From an uncultured Eubacteriales bacterium (GTDB taxonomy: Bacteria > Bacillota > Clostridia > Oscillospirales > Acutalibacteraceae): DNA of 5,343 nt. Shown here piece after piece: positions 1 to 5,214 of this stretch (position 1 is its first letter; each line of letters opens with the position of its first letter). The notes beneath the pieces are model-generated. The model did no database searches. It was not told where the DNA came from and saw only the letters and a program-made list of their open reading frames with translations. Location of the stretch: contig CAKRVQ010000091.1 in NCBI GenBank assembly GCA_934408795.1, positions 1 through 5,343 on the forward strand, given 5' to 3'. Position numbers and translations under genes: made by a program.

Positions 1-1
1 T

Positions 2-181
2 CGGGGCAGCGCCGCGCGCCCTCCGACAGGAGGGCGCAAAACGGTGGGCACGGCTGCCGATATACTTATAAGGGGGGCACCGCAGGTGCGGCGTTTGCTC
101 CGATGCACGCCCATAAGCCGACTCTCCCCTGCCGTGCCCCGTTTGATGCGCGCCGAAGGCGCGCATCGCGGCGCTGCCCCG
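2..181. repeat. GC-rich cruciform-like inverted-repeat element (possible MITE or structured RNA)
   Basis: Non-coding block of about 71% G+C (127 of positions 1-180 by hand count), far above the flanking DNA. Bases 2-16 are an exact 15-bp reverse complement of 167-181. Just inside lie hairpin 16-37 (9 bp, loop GACA) and hairpin 145-167 (10 bp, loop GAA), and between them an inner stem 39-54 / 131-144 (14 bp with a 2-nt bulge at 44-45). These fit a four-way junction with one unpaired base (A38). The central part, 55-130, offers further pairing: hairpin 77-89 (GCACC-GCA-GGTGC) and CTTAT 65-69 with ATAAG 113-117. No convincing gene lies inside. Pairing stops at 2/181, so the element seems complete, but only one base lies to its left, so target-site duplications cannot be seen. 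It could be a miniature mobile element, a dispersed intergenic repeat, or a structured RNA in the azlC leader. The structure is directly visible; the identity is unknown. Confidence 0.7.
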
Positions 182-245
182 CTAACCGTTCATCAGGAAA
201 TTGCTTTGATTTATCTGTACACTCAATAACACGGAAGTTTTTACT

Positions 246-968
246 ATGTCACACAAAAATGCATTTACAAAAGGAATAAGAGACGGTGTACCTGTTGCGA
301 TCGGGTATTTTGCCGTTGCATTTTCGCTCGGAATCACTGCGGCGCGTCTCGGTCTGACGCCACTACAAGGTTTTTTATCAAGCTTTTTCAATCATGCGTC
401 TGCGGGCGAGTTTGCCGAATTCACGGCTATATCTTCGGATGCGGGATACGCAGAGACTGCGCTTTTGATCCTCATTACCAATGCGCGGTACCTGCTTATG
501 AGTTGTGCGCTCAGTCAAAAGCTTTCACCCTGTGCTGCCGTTTATCACCGTGTTCTTGTTGGGTTCGGCATCACAGACGAAATGTTTGCGCTTTCTTCGG
601 CGGTAAAAGGCGACCTTGACCCGTCATATTCCTACGGCATCATGGCGATAACTCTCCCCTGCTGGTCCGCGGGAACCGCGATAGGAATCGTTGCCGGCGA
701 TCTGTTGCCGTCGCTGATCGTAAGCGCGCTCGGCGTTGCCATATACGGTATGTTCATAGCAATAATAATCCCTACCGCGAAAAAGAGCCGTCCCGTTATG
801 GGTGTCGTTGCGGCAGGATTTGCGTTCAGTTTCGTGTTTTCAAGGGTAGCGCCGCTCTCTGCGTTGCCGGAAAGTCTTAAAGTGATAATCCTCACCGTTG
901 TCATTGCGGGTATTGCGGCACTGCTCTTTCCGATCGGGGACACGGAAAGTGAGGTTTCGGAAAAATGA
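246..968 (+). CDS. azlC: AzlC family branched-chain amino acid exporter, large subunit
   Basis: 240-residue integral membrane protein, a normal length for AzlC. Family marks are an N-terminal KGIRDGVPVAIGY stretch (residues 9-21), NARYLLMS in the third hydrophobic region (79-86) and GFGITDEMFAL (106-116), followed by further hydrophobic segments to about residue 230 and a short charged tail. In characterised members (B. subtilis AzlCD, E. coli YgaZH) AzlC and AzlD together export branched-chain amino acids or their analogues across the cytoplasmic membrane; the exact substrate here is inferred. The ATG at 246 is preceded by a weak site, GGAAG at 233-237, 8 nt away. Its stop overlaps the azlD start, so the two are co-translated. 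I see no convincing sigma-A promoter in 182-245; transcription may begin in or before the structured element on its left. Confidence 0.93.
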   Translation: MSHKNAFTKGIRDGVPVAIGYFAVAFSLGITAARLGLTPLQGFLSSFFNHASAGEFAEFTAISSDAGYAETALLILITNARYLLMSCALSQKLSPCAAVYHRVLVGFGITDEMFALSSAVKGDLDPSYSYGIMAITLPCWSAGTAIGIVAGDLLPSLIVSALGVAIYGMFIAIIIPTAKKSRPVMGVVAAGFAFSFVFSRVAPLSALPESLKVIILTVVIAGIAALLFPIGDTESEVSEK

Positions 969-1279
969 AACACGAAATATATTTGTACATTCTTATCTCT
1001 GCGGCGGTGTCGTTCGCACTGCGCGTGCTGCCGCTTACGCTTATCAGGAAGCGGATCACCAATAAGACGCTTCGCTCGTTTCTTTACTATGTTCCCTATG
1101 TCACACTTGCCGTTATGACATTCCCTGCCATAATAGACGCAACCGAAAACCCGCTTGCGGGTATAGTCGCGCTCGCTGCCGGGATCGCAGCTGCATTTTT
1201 CGGTGCCGGTATGTTTCCTATCGCCGCCATTTGCTGCGGCATTGTGCTTATATTTGAGATTTGTCCTTATTTTTTCTGA
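965..1279 (+). CDS. azlD: AzlD family branched-chain amino acid exporter, small subunit
   Basis: 104-residue hydrophobic protein, the usual size for AzlD, with about four membrane segments. It carries the family's early arginine-proline motif (RVLPLTLIRKRI, residues 20-31) and the second-helix pattern SFLYYVPYVTLAVMTFPAI at about 38-56, where AzlD proteins have a Y-x-P-x-x-x-L-A-type motif. The ATG shares 4 nt (ATGA) with the azlC stop, and GAGGT at 951-955 inside azlC lies 9 nt upstream, so translational coupling is likely. AzlD is the obligate small partner of AzlC in the two-component exporter. The gene ends 48 nt before the terminator at 1328-1364, which closes the operon. Confidence 0.92.
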   Translation: MKHEIYLYILISAAVSFALRVLPLTLIRKRITNKTLRSFLYYVPYVTLAVMTFPAIIDATENPLAGIVALAAGIAAAFFGAGMFPIAAICCGIVLIFEICPYFF

Positions 1280-1327
1280 TCGAAAGACCAGATCGGGCAA
1301 AAAGTATGTCATCGGTTTTTATAAGTA

Positions 1328-1364
1328 AAAAGAGATGTGAAAGAATTGATTTCACATCTCTTTT
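1328..1364. terminator. Bidirectional intrinsic terminator between convergent azlD and the 1474-2478 gene
   Basis: A perfect 15-bp stem (1328-1342 with 1350-1364) with a 7-nt loop, GAATTGA. The stem ends in an A-run on one side and a T-run on the other, so either strand reads as stem plus U-tract: TTTTGTTATATT going right, TTTTTACTTAT going left. It lies 48 nt after azlD and about 110 nt after the - strand lipoprotein gene. I found no better terminator for the latter. Confidence 0.9.
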
Positions 1365-1473
1365 GTTATATTCCCCCGCCGAACGGCGGTCACGGTGTAT
1401 TGCAATTTTTCACTGCAGACCCGATGCACTTGGTTCCTTTATGCGGCCTGGGATTCTGCTTATTGGGGGTTCT

Positions 1474-2478
1474 TTATCTGCGCTGATCAAAGAGCCAGTC
1501 ATAGAAATCCTTGTCACATTTGACATATTCGCTGGCTTCCGCCCTGCCCTGCGGGATGATAAATTTGATTTTTCTGCCGCCGAGCCTTTTGATCTCGTTA
1601 TAAATATTGTATGTTCCCGTGACGGGTACGATCAGATCATAATTGCAATGATATGCCCTTATGGGTATGTTTAAAAGCTCAGCAGCCTTTGAAACATCGC
1701 CCTTTCCGCTGATTGGCACGCCTGCGGCAAAGTAATTCGGATACTCTGCCAAAAGGTCCCAAGTCGCCGTGCCGCCCATAAGCACTCCCATAACATACAC
1801 CCTGTTTTTATCGACCGAATAGTGACCTACTACATAATCCATTATTTTCATCACGGTTTTAAGATTTGCTTCGGTACCCCGCTTATTCATATCATTATCA
1901 TTCATTGTCCAATACTCTTCGGCTTGCGGGCATACGACTATTGCCCTTTGCATATAATCGCCGAAGACGGTGTACATATATTCCAGCATAAGGTGGAGGG
2001 GCGCGTCATTGTCGTTGCCCATATCCTTAGCGCCGTGGAGATAGAGAATAACCGGCCACTTCTGTGAAGGGTCGAAATCATCGGGCAATATCAGGTTATA
2101 CGGCATTGAGATATTATTGCGGACATCGCGGTATGTTATCTTCATAACATTTGCGACTTCATATATCCCTGTTCCCTTCGTCGAGCGTATGGGGTTTGAC
2201 GAAGCAACATATGAGTCAGAAACATCGGAAGTGCCTGACGGATCGAGCGAATCGGAACGATCGGACGAACCCGAAAGATCTGAAGAATCCGAAAGATCGG
2301 AAGAGCCGGAGCAGTCGGAAGAGTCCGAGTAATTCGAAGAGGTACGCAGATCCGATGTATCAAAGGGCAGCTTAAAGTAATTGCCTATCTCATCAAAAAG
2401 AGAGCATCCGCTCATAAAGAAAGAGGCCGCGCACAAAACAGACATCAATTTGATTGTAACCGACATTTTTCTTTTCAT
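1474..2478 (-). CDS. Lipid-anchored alpha/beta-hydrolase paralog lacking catalytic Ser and His (probable pseudoenzyme)
   Basis: 334 residues from the chosen start. A Lys/Arg-rich N-terminus and hydrophobic stretch end in a lipobox FMSGC, so Cys25 would be lipidated and the protein held on the outer membrane face. Residues 53-88 are a Ser/Asp hexapeptide linker; the hydrolase domain starts at RSTKG (98-102) and runs to the C-terminus. More than half of the domain matches the neighbouring 2862-3728 product by eye, including LPDD, LYLHGA, EYMY, IVVCPQ, EANLKTV, FAAGVPI and EIKRLGG. The nucleophile elbow GxSxG reads GVLMGG, with Leu233 (CTT) for Ser. The region holding the catalytic His in the paralog reads PQGRAEASEY with no His; the Asp is kept (Asp281). 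The frame is intact, so this is not an obviously broken gene. I prefer the ATG at 2478 over 2484: GGGG (2486-2489) is 7 nt from 2478 but 1 nt from 2484. A ligand-binding or otherwise non-catalytic surface role is inference. Confidence 0.85.
   Translation of the reverse strand: MKRKMSVTIKLMSVLCAASFFMSGCSLFDEIGNYFKLPFDTSDLRTSSNYSDSSDCSGSSDLSDSSDLSGSSDRSDSLDPSGTSDVSDSYVASSNPIRSTKGTGIYEVANVMKITYRDVRNNISMPYNLILPDDFDPSQKWPVILYLHGAKDMGNDNDAPLHLMLEYMYTVFGDYMQRAIVVCPQAEEYWTMNDNDMNKRGTEANLKTVMKIMDYVVGHYSVDKNRVYVMGVLMGGTATWDLLAEYPNYFAAGVPISGKGDVSKAAELLNIPIRAYHCNYDLIVPVTGTYNIYNEIKRLGGRKIKFIIPQGRAEASEYVKCDKDFYDWLFDQRR
2215..2322 (-). repeat. Six-copy 18-bp coding repeat encoding Ser/Asp hexapeptides
   Basis: In-frame repeat inside the 1474-2478 lipoprotein gene. 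The protein reads as six hexamers of the form S-S-D-x-S-(G/D). The last residue alternates G, D, G, D, G, D, giving a 12-residue (36-bp) higher-order unit present three times. It sits between the lipidated Cys and the hydrolase domain, where the paralog has only a short Ser/Lys/Thr-rich spacer (about residues 33-51). It resembles the low-complexity Ser-Asp stalks of Gram-positive surface proteins and probably acts as a flexible, acidic tether. Copy number could vary between strains. Confidence 0.8.
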
Positions 2479-2484
2479 GATCAT

Positions 2485-2600
2485 ACCCCATTCTCAAATA
2501 AGAAAAAGTGCATTATGCCGCACCTATTCCGCCGCGATCTGCAGAGCAGACCAAACCAACCGCACTTTTTAAGTGTTCATCCACATTATGTGGACCACTG
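2485..2600 (-). promoter_or_regulatory. Structured 5' leader of the degenerate hydrolase gene
   Basis: About 115 nt between the predicted transcription start (near 2599) and the start codon. It contains a 7-bp inverted repeat with one central base at 2580-2594 (TCCACAT/ATGTGGA), about 5 nt into the transcript. Further on, a 9-bp pairing AAAAAGTGC / GCACTTTTT (2562-2570 with 2503-2511) encloses a 7-bp hairpin at 2536-2552. The outer stem is followed by a U-rich run (TTTTTCTTATTT) just before the GGGG ribosome binding site at 2486-2489. The palindrome could be an operator or a 5' stem; the second structure could act as an attenuator, though its closing stem has few G-C pairs. No known riboswitch class was recognised. 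Confidence 0.35.
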
Positions 2601-2605
2601 TTATA

Positions 2606-2634
2606 ATTGTAAAACCATGGGGACAAAATGTCAA
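2606..2634 (-). promoter_or_regulatory. Sigma-A-type promoter of the degenerate hydrolase gene
   Basis: On the - strand, TTGACA (-35, 2629-2634), a 17-bp spacer and TACAAT (-10, 2606-2611) form a near-consensus housekeeping promoter, predicting a start near 2599. It lies downstream of the terminator of the 2862-3728 gene, so the two hydrolase genes are separate transcription units. The arrangement matches the promoter at 3873-3901. Confidence 0.82.
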
Positions 2635-2665
2635 ATTACAGTTCTGTTACCGTTTTTTGTCGATT
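2635..2665 (-). promoter_or_regulatory. Conserved box upstream of the -35 (copy 1)
   Basis: This stretch aligns without gaps to 3902-3932 in front of the other hydrolase gene. On the - strand both read (A/T)TCGACAA, five variable bases, GGTWAC, then AACTGTAA running into the -35 as TTTGAC. The 17-bp spacer between -35 and -10 is mostly different between the two copies, as are the leaders. Selective conservation next to the -35 suggests a shared activator or UP-like site; shared ancestry from the duplication is the alternative. Confidence 0.5.
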
Positions 2666-2790
2666 GTTGTCGCGTTTTAGAGTATTTTAGCGAACAGATG
2701 TTTTACAGTGTCTCGCTTTTTGCCTTGTGCTGCGCCGCCAAGCCTCATTTAATATACTGTCGGATACACTTTTTTTTAGTATCGGTTCAC

Positions 2791-2826
2791 AAAAAAATAA
2801 AGGGAGCGCAGATCATCGCGCTCCCT
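2791..2826 (-). terminator. Intrinsic terminator of the 2862-3728 hydrolase gene
   Basis: A 9-bp stem AGGGAGCGC / GCGCTCCCT (2801-2809 with 2818-2826) with an 8-nt loop, followed on the - strand by TTATTTTTTT. It lies 35 nt past the stop codon. The + strand side has no T-run, so it works in one direction. The 377 bases between the two hydrolase genes (2485-2861) hold this terminator, the promoter and box at 2606-2665 and the leader at 2485-2600; 2666-2790 shows nothing recognisable. Confidence 0.88.
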
Positions 2827-2861
2827 GTGCTCGGTTCGACTGAGGAAAGATCCGAATTTTT

Positions 2862-3728
2862 CTATTTGTGTTGTTCAAGCAGCCATTCAAGCATTTCGGT
2901 ATCACCCATAGCGTAATCCCACGCCGCGTGACCGGCGTCCTCAAGCACGGTAAACTTGATCTTTTCACCGCCGAGTCGCTTGATCTCTTTATACATATCA
3001 TCGGTACCTCTGAAATCGACGGTCGGGTCATCGGTGCTGTGATATGCCCATATCGGCATATTAACGAGCCTTCGTGCCTGCGAAACATCGCCGCTTCCGC
3101 AGATAGGAACTCCCGCGGCAAAGTATTTCGGGTAGGTGGCAAGCATTTCCCATGTTGCAATACCGCCCATTGAGATACCCATTACATATATTCGCTTGGG
3201 ATCAAACGCGTATTTTTCCATTAGGTCATCCATCAAATGCTTTACCGTCTTAAGGTTAGCCTCATTATTGCCCTGCATTTTTTCATCATGCGTTGTCCAA
3301 AATTCATCTGTCTGAGGGCAAACAACGATCATTTTTTGCATAAAGCTTTTACAATACCTGTACATATATTCAAGCATAACATGGATAGGGGTCTCGTTAT
3401 CGGTTCCGAGTTCGCCTGCACCGTGAAGGTAGAGCAGCACGGGCCAGTCCTCATTCGGATCATAATCGTCGGGCAGAATGAGGCAATACGGCATTTCTTT
3501 ATCTGTATACTGACTGCGATATGTCATTTTAATTACATTTGCGATCGCATATATTCCGTCACCCTTGGTTGACCTCGGAGCCTTCTTTTCCGATGATGTC
3601 GCCTTTTGAGAAGACGACGAGGATGACACCTTGGCACCTGTATTTCCGAACAATGAGCATCCGCTCAGGAGAACGACCGCCGCGCACAGTACCGATACCG
3701 CCTTGAATAATAATAACTTATTTTTCAC
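2862..3728 (-). CDS. Lipid-anchored alpha/beta-hydrolase (predicted esterase/peptidase family)
   Basis: 288 residues. The hydrophobic signal ends in LLSGC, so Cys24 is the likely lipidated residue and the enzyme sits outside the membrane. A Ser/Lys-rich spacer (about 33-51) precedes the hydrolase domain starting at RSTKG (52-56). The domain shows an oxyanion-type HGAGELG (102-108), the nucleophile elbow GISMGG with Ser186, Asp234 in the HSTDDP segment, and His267 in EDAGHAAW, an apparently complete Ser-Asp-His triad. The pattern LPDDYDP...LYLHGAGELG resembles secreted predicted-peptidase/feruloyl- or PHB-depolymerase-type esterases (COG4099-like by recall). The substrate is not readable from sequence; cleavage of acyl or feruloyl esters on polysaccharides is one possibility. 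The start is GTG at 3728, with GGAGGT at 3735-3740 and 6 nt spacing. It has its own promoter (3873-3901) and terminator (2791-2826). Confidence 0.87.
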   Translation of the reverse strand: MKNKLLLFKAVSVLCAAVVLLSGCSLFGNTGAKVSSSSSSQKATSSEKKAPRSTKGDGIYAIANVIKMTYRSQYTDKEMPYCLILPDDYDPNEDWPVLLYLHGAGELGTDNETPIHVMLEYMYRYCKSFMQKMIVVCPQTDEFWTTHDEKMQGNNEANLKTVKHLMDDLMEKYAFDPKRIYVMGISMGGIATWEMLATYPKYFAAGVPICGSGDVSQARRLVNMPIWAYHSTDDPTVDFRGTDDMYKEIKRLGGEKIKFTVLEDAGHAAWDYAMGDTEMLEWLLEQHK

Positions 3729-3872
3729 AGAGCTACCTCCCTTAATGTGACCTGCTTCCTACCTGCCGCCATTAACCGACAACGGCAGCAAAAGCGCGTG
3801 CCGATCGGCAATATGATCCCGTTACACAAGATCGTTTATGATTCGGCATTCCTAAGACGGGTCATCATTTTA
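3729..3872 (-). promoter_or_regulatory. 5' leader of the intact hydrolase gene
   Basis: About 140 nt of untranslated leader. It contains a perfect 12-bp palindrome, TGCCGATCGGCA (3799-3810), and a 6-bp inverted repeat CTGCCG / CGGCAG (3763-3768 with 3783-3788), then the AGGGAGGT ribosome binding site near 3735-3742. These could form small RNA hairpins or, for the palindrome, bind a dimeric repressor. I recognise no known riboswitch. The leader does not resemble that of the neighbouring paralog. Confidence 0.3.
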
Positions 3873-3901
3873 ATTGTAAGTTGGCGCTTTGCAAAAGTCA
3901 A
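3873..3901 (-). promoter_or_regulatory. Sigma-A-type promoter of the intact hydrolase gene
   Basis: On the - strand, TTGACT (-35, 3896-3901), a 17-bp spacer and TACAAT (-10, 3873-3878). Spacing and hexamers match the promoter at 2606-2634 at every position except the last base of the -35. It lies downstream of the rplT terminator, so this gene is independent of the translation operon. Confidence 0.82.
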
Positions 3902-3932
3902 ATTACAGTTTCGTAACCTGAAATTGTCGAAT
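3902..3932 (-). promoter_or_regulatory. Conserved box upstream of the -35 (copy 2)
   Basis: Second copy of the box described at 2635-2665, in the same register relative to the -35 (constant offset of 1267 bp). Shared parts are TCGACAA, GGTWAC and CTGTAATTTGAC. In this copy GTCAAATTACAG (3897-3908, + strand) is loosely echoed by GTCGAATTATGT (3927-3938), 30 bp away, which might reflect two binding sites on the same face of the helix. Beyond this, 3939-4020 holds only short A/T-rich palindromes. Confidence 0.5.
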
Positions 3933-4020
3933 TATGTCATCTTTTCCCGCATCCGCTTACATAACAACATATATACACATATGCGGTCCGCAGGAAGATA
4001 GTCTATCATCATTTAATGAT

Positions 4021-4058
4021 ATAAAAAGCCCATTCCCTGTTCAGTCGGGAATGGGCTT
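4021..4058 (-). terminator. Intrinsic terminator of the infC-rpmI-rplT operon
   Basis: A 12-bp stem (4026-4037 with 4047-4058; core GCCCATTCCC / GGGAATGGGC) with a 9-nt loop, followed on the - strand by TTTTTAT. It begins 17 nt after the rplT stop codon and separates the operon from the hydrolase promoter at 3873-3901. Confidence 0.92.
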
Positions 4059-4075
4059 ATCATCAGAAAGTCGAT

Positions 4076-4435
4076 TTACTTCTCAAGAGCCTTCTGAGCT
4101 TTCTTCACGATTGCGGTGAAGCCCTTGGGATCGTTAACGGCGATATCGGCGAGCATCTTTCTGTCGAGAGTGATACCTGCCTTCTTAACACCGTTCATAA
4201 AGGTAGAATAGTTCATACCGTTGAGCTTTGCAGCTGCCGAAATTCTGGTTATCCAGAGGCTGCGGAAATCACGCTTTTTCTGCTTTCTGCCGATATAAGC
4301 GTAATTACCTGATTTCATAACGGCTTCTTTAGCGGTCTTAAAGAGCTTTGATTTTGCTCCGAAATAGCCCTTAGCGAGCTTTAATGTCTTTTTTCTTCTC
4401 TTGCGGGTTGCAAGCGCACCTTTGATTCTTGCCAT
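4076..4435 (-). CDS. rplT: 50S ribosomal protein L20
   Basis: 119 residues, standard length. It starts [16 protein letters not shown], the basic N-terminal extension that threads into 23S rRNA and is needed early in large-subunit assembly, and includes the family signature around [13 protein letters not shown] (residues 54-66) and [12 protein letters not shown] in the C-terminal domain. In Firmicutes and E. coli, L20 also represses its own operon by binding leader or intergenic mRNA through the C-terminal domain. GGAGGT at 4444-4449 is 8 nt from the ATG. It is the last gene of the operon, 32 nt after rpmI and 17 nt before the terminator stem region. Confidence 0.98.
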   Translation of the reverse strand: MARIKGALATRKRRKKTLKLAKGYFGAKSKLFKTAKEAVMKSGNYAYIGRKQKKRDFRSLWITRISAAAKLNGMNYSTFMNGVKKAGITLDRKMLADIAVNDPKGFTAIVKKAQKALEK

Positions 4436-4467
4436 TGTCAGTTACCTCCATTACCCTTTCTTAGTCC

Positions 4468-4665
4468 TTATTTATAAGGAATCATCTTTTTGATATTTGC
4501 TACGTTCGTAACATCGGCAACGACGACCTTACGAAGATTTCTCTTGCGCTTGGTGGTCTTCTTGTTCAGTATGTGAGACTTATAAGCATGACCGCGCATT
4601 ACCTTGCCGGTCTTGGAAAGCTTAAAGCGCTTTTTTGCACCGGAATGAGTTTTGATCTTAGGCAT
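4468..4665 (-). CDS. rpmI: 50S ribosomal protein L35
   Basis: 65 residues, the usual length, very basic. It begins [21 protein letters not shown] and includes [27 protein letters not shown] residues characteristic of L35, and ends in MIPYK. It is a component of the large ribosomal subunit. The ribosome binding site AAGGAGG at 4674-4680 lies 8 nt before the ATG. Spacing is 30 nt from infC and 32 nt to rplT, the conserved bacterial order. Confidence 0.98.
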   Translation of the reverse strand: MPKIKTHSGAKKRFKLSKTGKVMRGHAYKSHILNKKTTKRKRNLRKVVVADVTNVANIKKMIPYK

Positions 4666-4695
4666 TTCAATATCCTCCTTAGTATTTGAGCAGCA

Positions 4696-5214
4696 TTATT
4701 TATCCGATTTCGGGGCAAGGAACATCAGCATATTGCGTGATTCCATTTTTGCAGGCTTTTCAACGACCGAAACCTCCGAGCAATACTCGGCGAAGCGTTT
4801 CATTATCTCGGTTCCGATCTCGGGATGGCCGAGCTCTCTGCCTCTGAAACGGATCGATGCCTTGACCTTGTAACCCGAGCTCAGAAATTTCTTAGCCTGA
4901 TTGCCCTTGGTTTCAAAATCATGAGTATCGATGCTGAGGCCGAGACGGATCTCTTTGATCTCAACAGTCTTCTGATTCTTCTTGGCTTCTTTCTCACGCT
5001 TGAGCGCCTCAAAGCGATACTTGCCGTAATCCATGATCTTGCAGACGGGCGGCTTTGCCTGAGGAGCGATCAAAACGAGATCGAGATCCTTTTGGGCAGC
5101 CATTTTAAGTGCTTCCTTTGAAGAAACGATACCGAGCTGCGATCCGTCCGAATCGACAAGCCTTACTTCCTTTTCGTTGATTTCTTCGTTGATAGCTACA
5201 TCTTTAACGCTAAT
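4696..5214 (-). CDS. infC: Translation initiation factor IF-3 (AUU start)
   Basis: 172 residues from an ATT start. The N-terminal domain has INEEINEKEVRLVDSDG (8-24) and the signature KPPVCKIMDYGKYRFE (54-69). A Lys/Glu-rich linker (about 70-84) leads to the C-terminal domain with KEIRLG (87-92) and FRGRELGHPEIG (123-134). IF-3 binds the 30S subunit, blocks 50S joining and checks start-codon pairing. The frame stays open to an ATG at 5292, but GGAGGT at 5224-5229 sits exactly 9 nt before the ATT at 5214. The 26 extra residues would be read through a terminator hairpin and resemble no IF-3. An AUU start is the known IF-3 autoregulatory device in E. coli, where IF-3 discriminates against its own start codon; the same control here is inferred. 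Confidence 0.95.
   Translation of the reverse strand: MSVKDVAINEEINEKEVRLVDSDGSQLGIVSSKEALKMAAQKDLDLVLIAPQAKPPVCKIMDYGKYRFEALKREKEAKKNQKTVEIKEIRLGLSIDTHDFETKGNQAKKFLSSGYKVKASIRFRGRELGHPEIGTEIMKRFAEYCSEVSVVEKPAKMESRNMLMFLAPKSDK

Noticed and set aside
44..229. Small + strand frame through the left GC-rich element
   Set aside because: The DNA is explained by stem pairing, there is no ribosome binding site and the peptide resembles nothing known.
182..245. Candidate azlC promoters such as TTGCTT at 201-206
   Set aside because: No -10 with acceptable match lies at 16-18 bp spacing, so I could not support a promoter here.
632..1312. 226-residue open frame on the - strand opposite azlC/azlD
   Set aside because: It is antisense to two well-recognised membrane protein genes, its product is Arg/Lys/Pro-rich with no family resemblance, and it has no matching promoter or ribosome binding site.
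1376..1389. CCGCCG-AA-CGGCGG hairpin after the degenerate hydrolase gene
   Set aside because: No T-run follows on either strand, so it is not a standalone terminator; the nearby 1328-1364 stem explains termination.
1261..1674. 137-residue + strand frame spanning the bidirectional terminator
   Set aside because: It overlaps the end of azlD, reads through the terminator and is antisense to the lipoprotein gene.
2117..2332. + strand frame encoding a Ser/Glu/Arg acidic repeat
   Set aside because: It is the complement of the Ser/Asp repeat in the lipoprotein gene; periodic DNA yields periodic peptides in other frames.
4008..4020. ATCATT-T-AATGAT palindrome beside the rplT terminator
   Set aside because: It is short and A/T-rich in an A/T-rich gap and is likely chance; it is not positioned as an operator for any promoter found.
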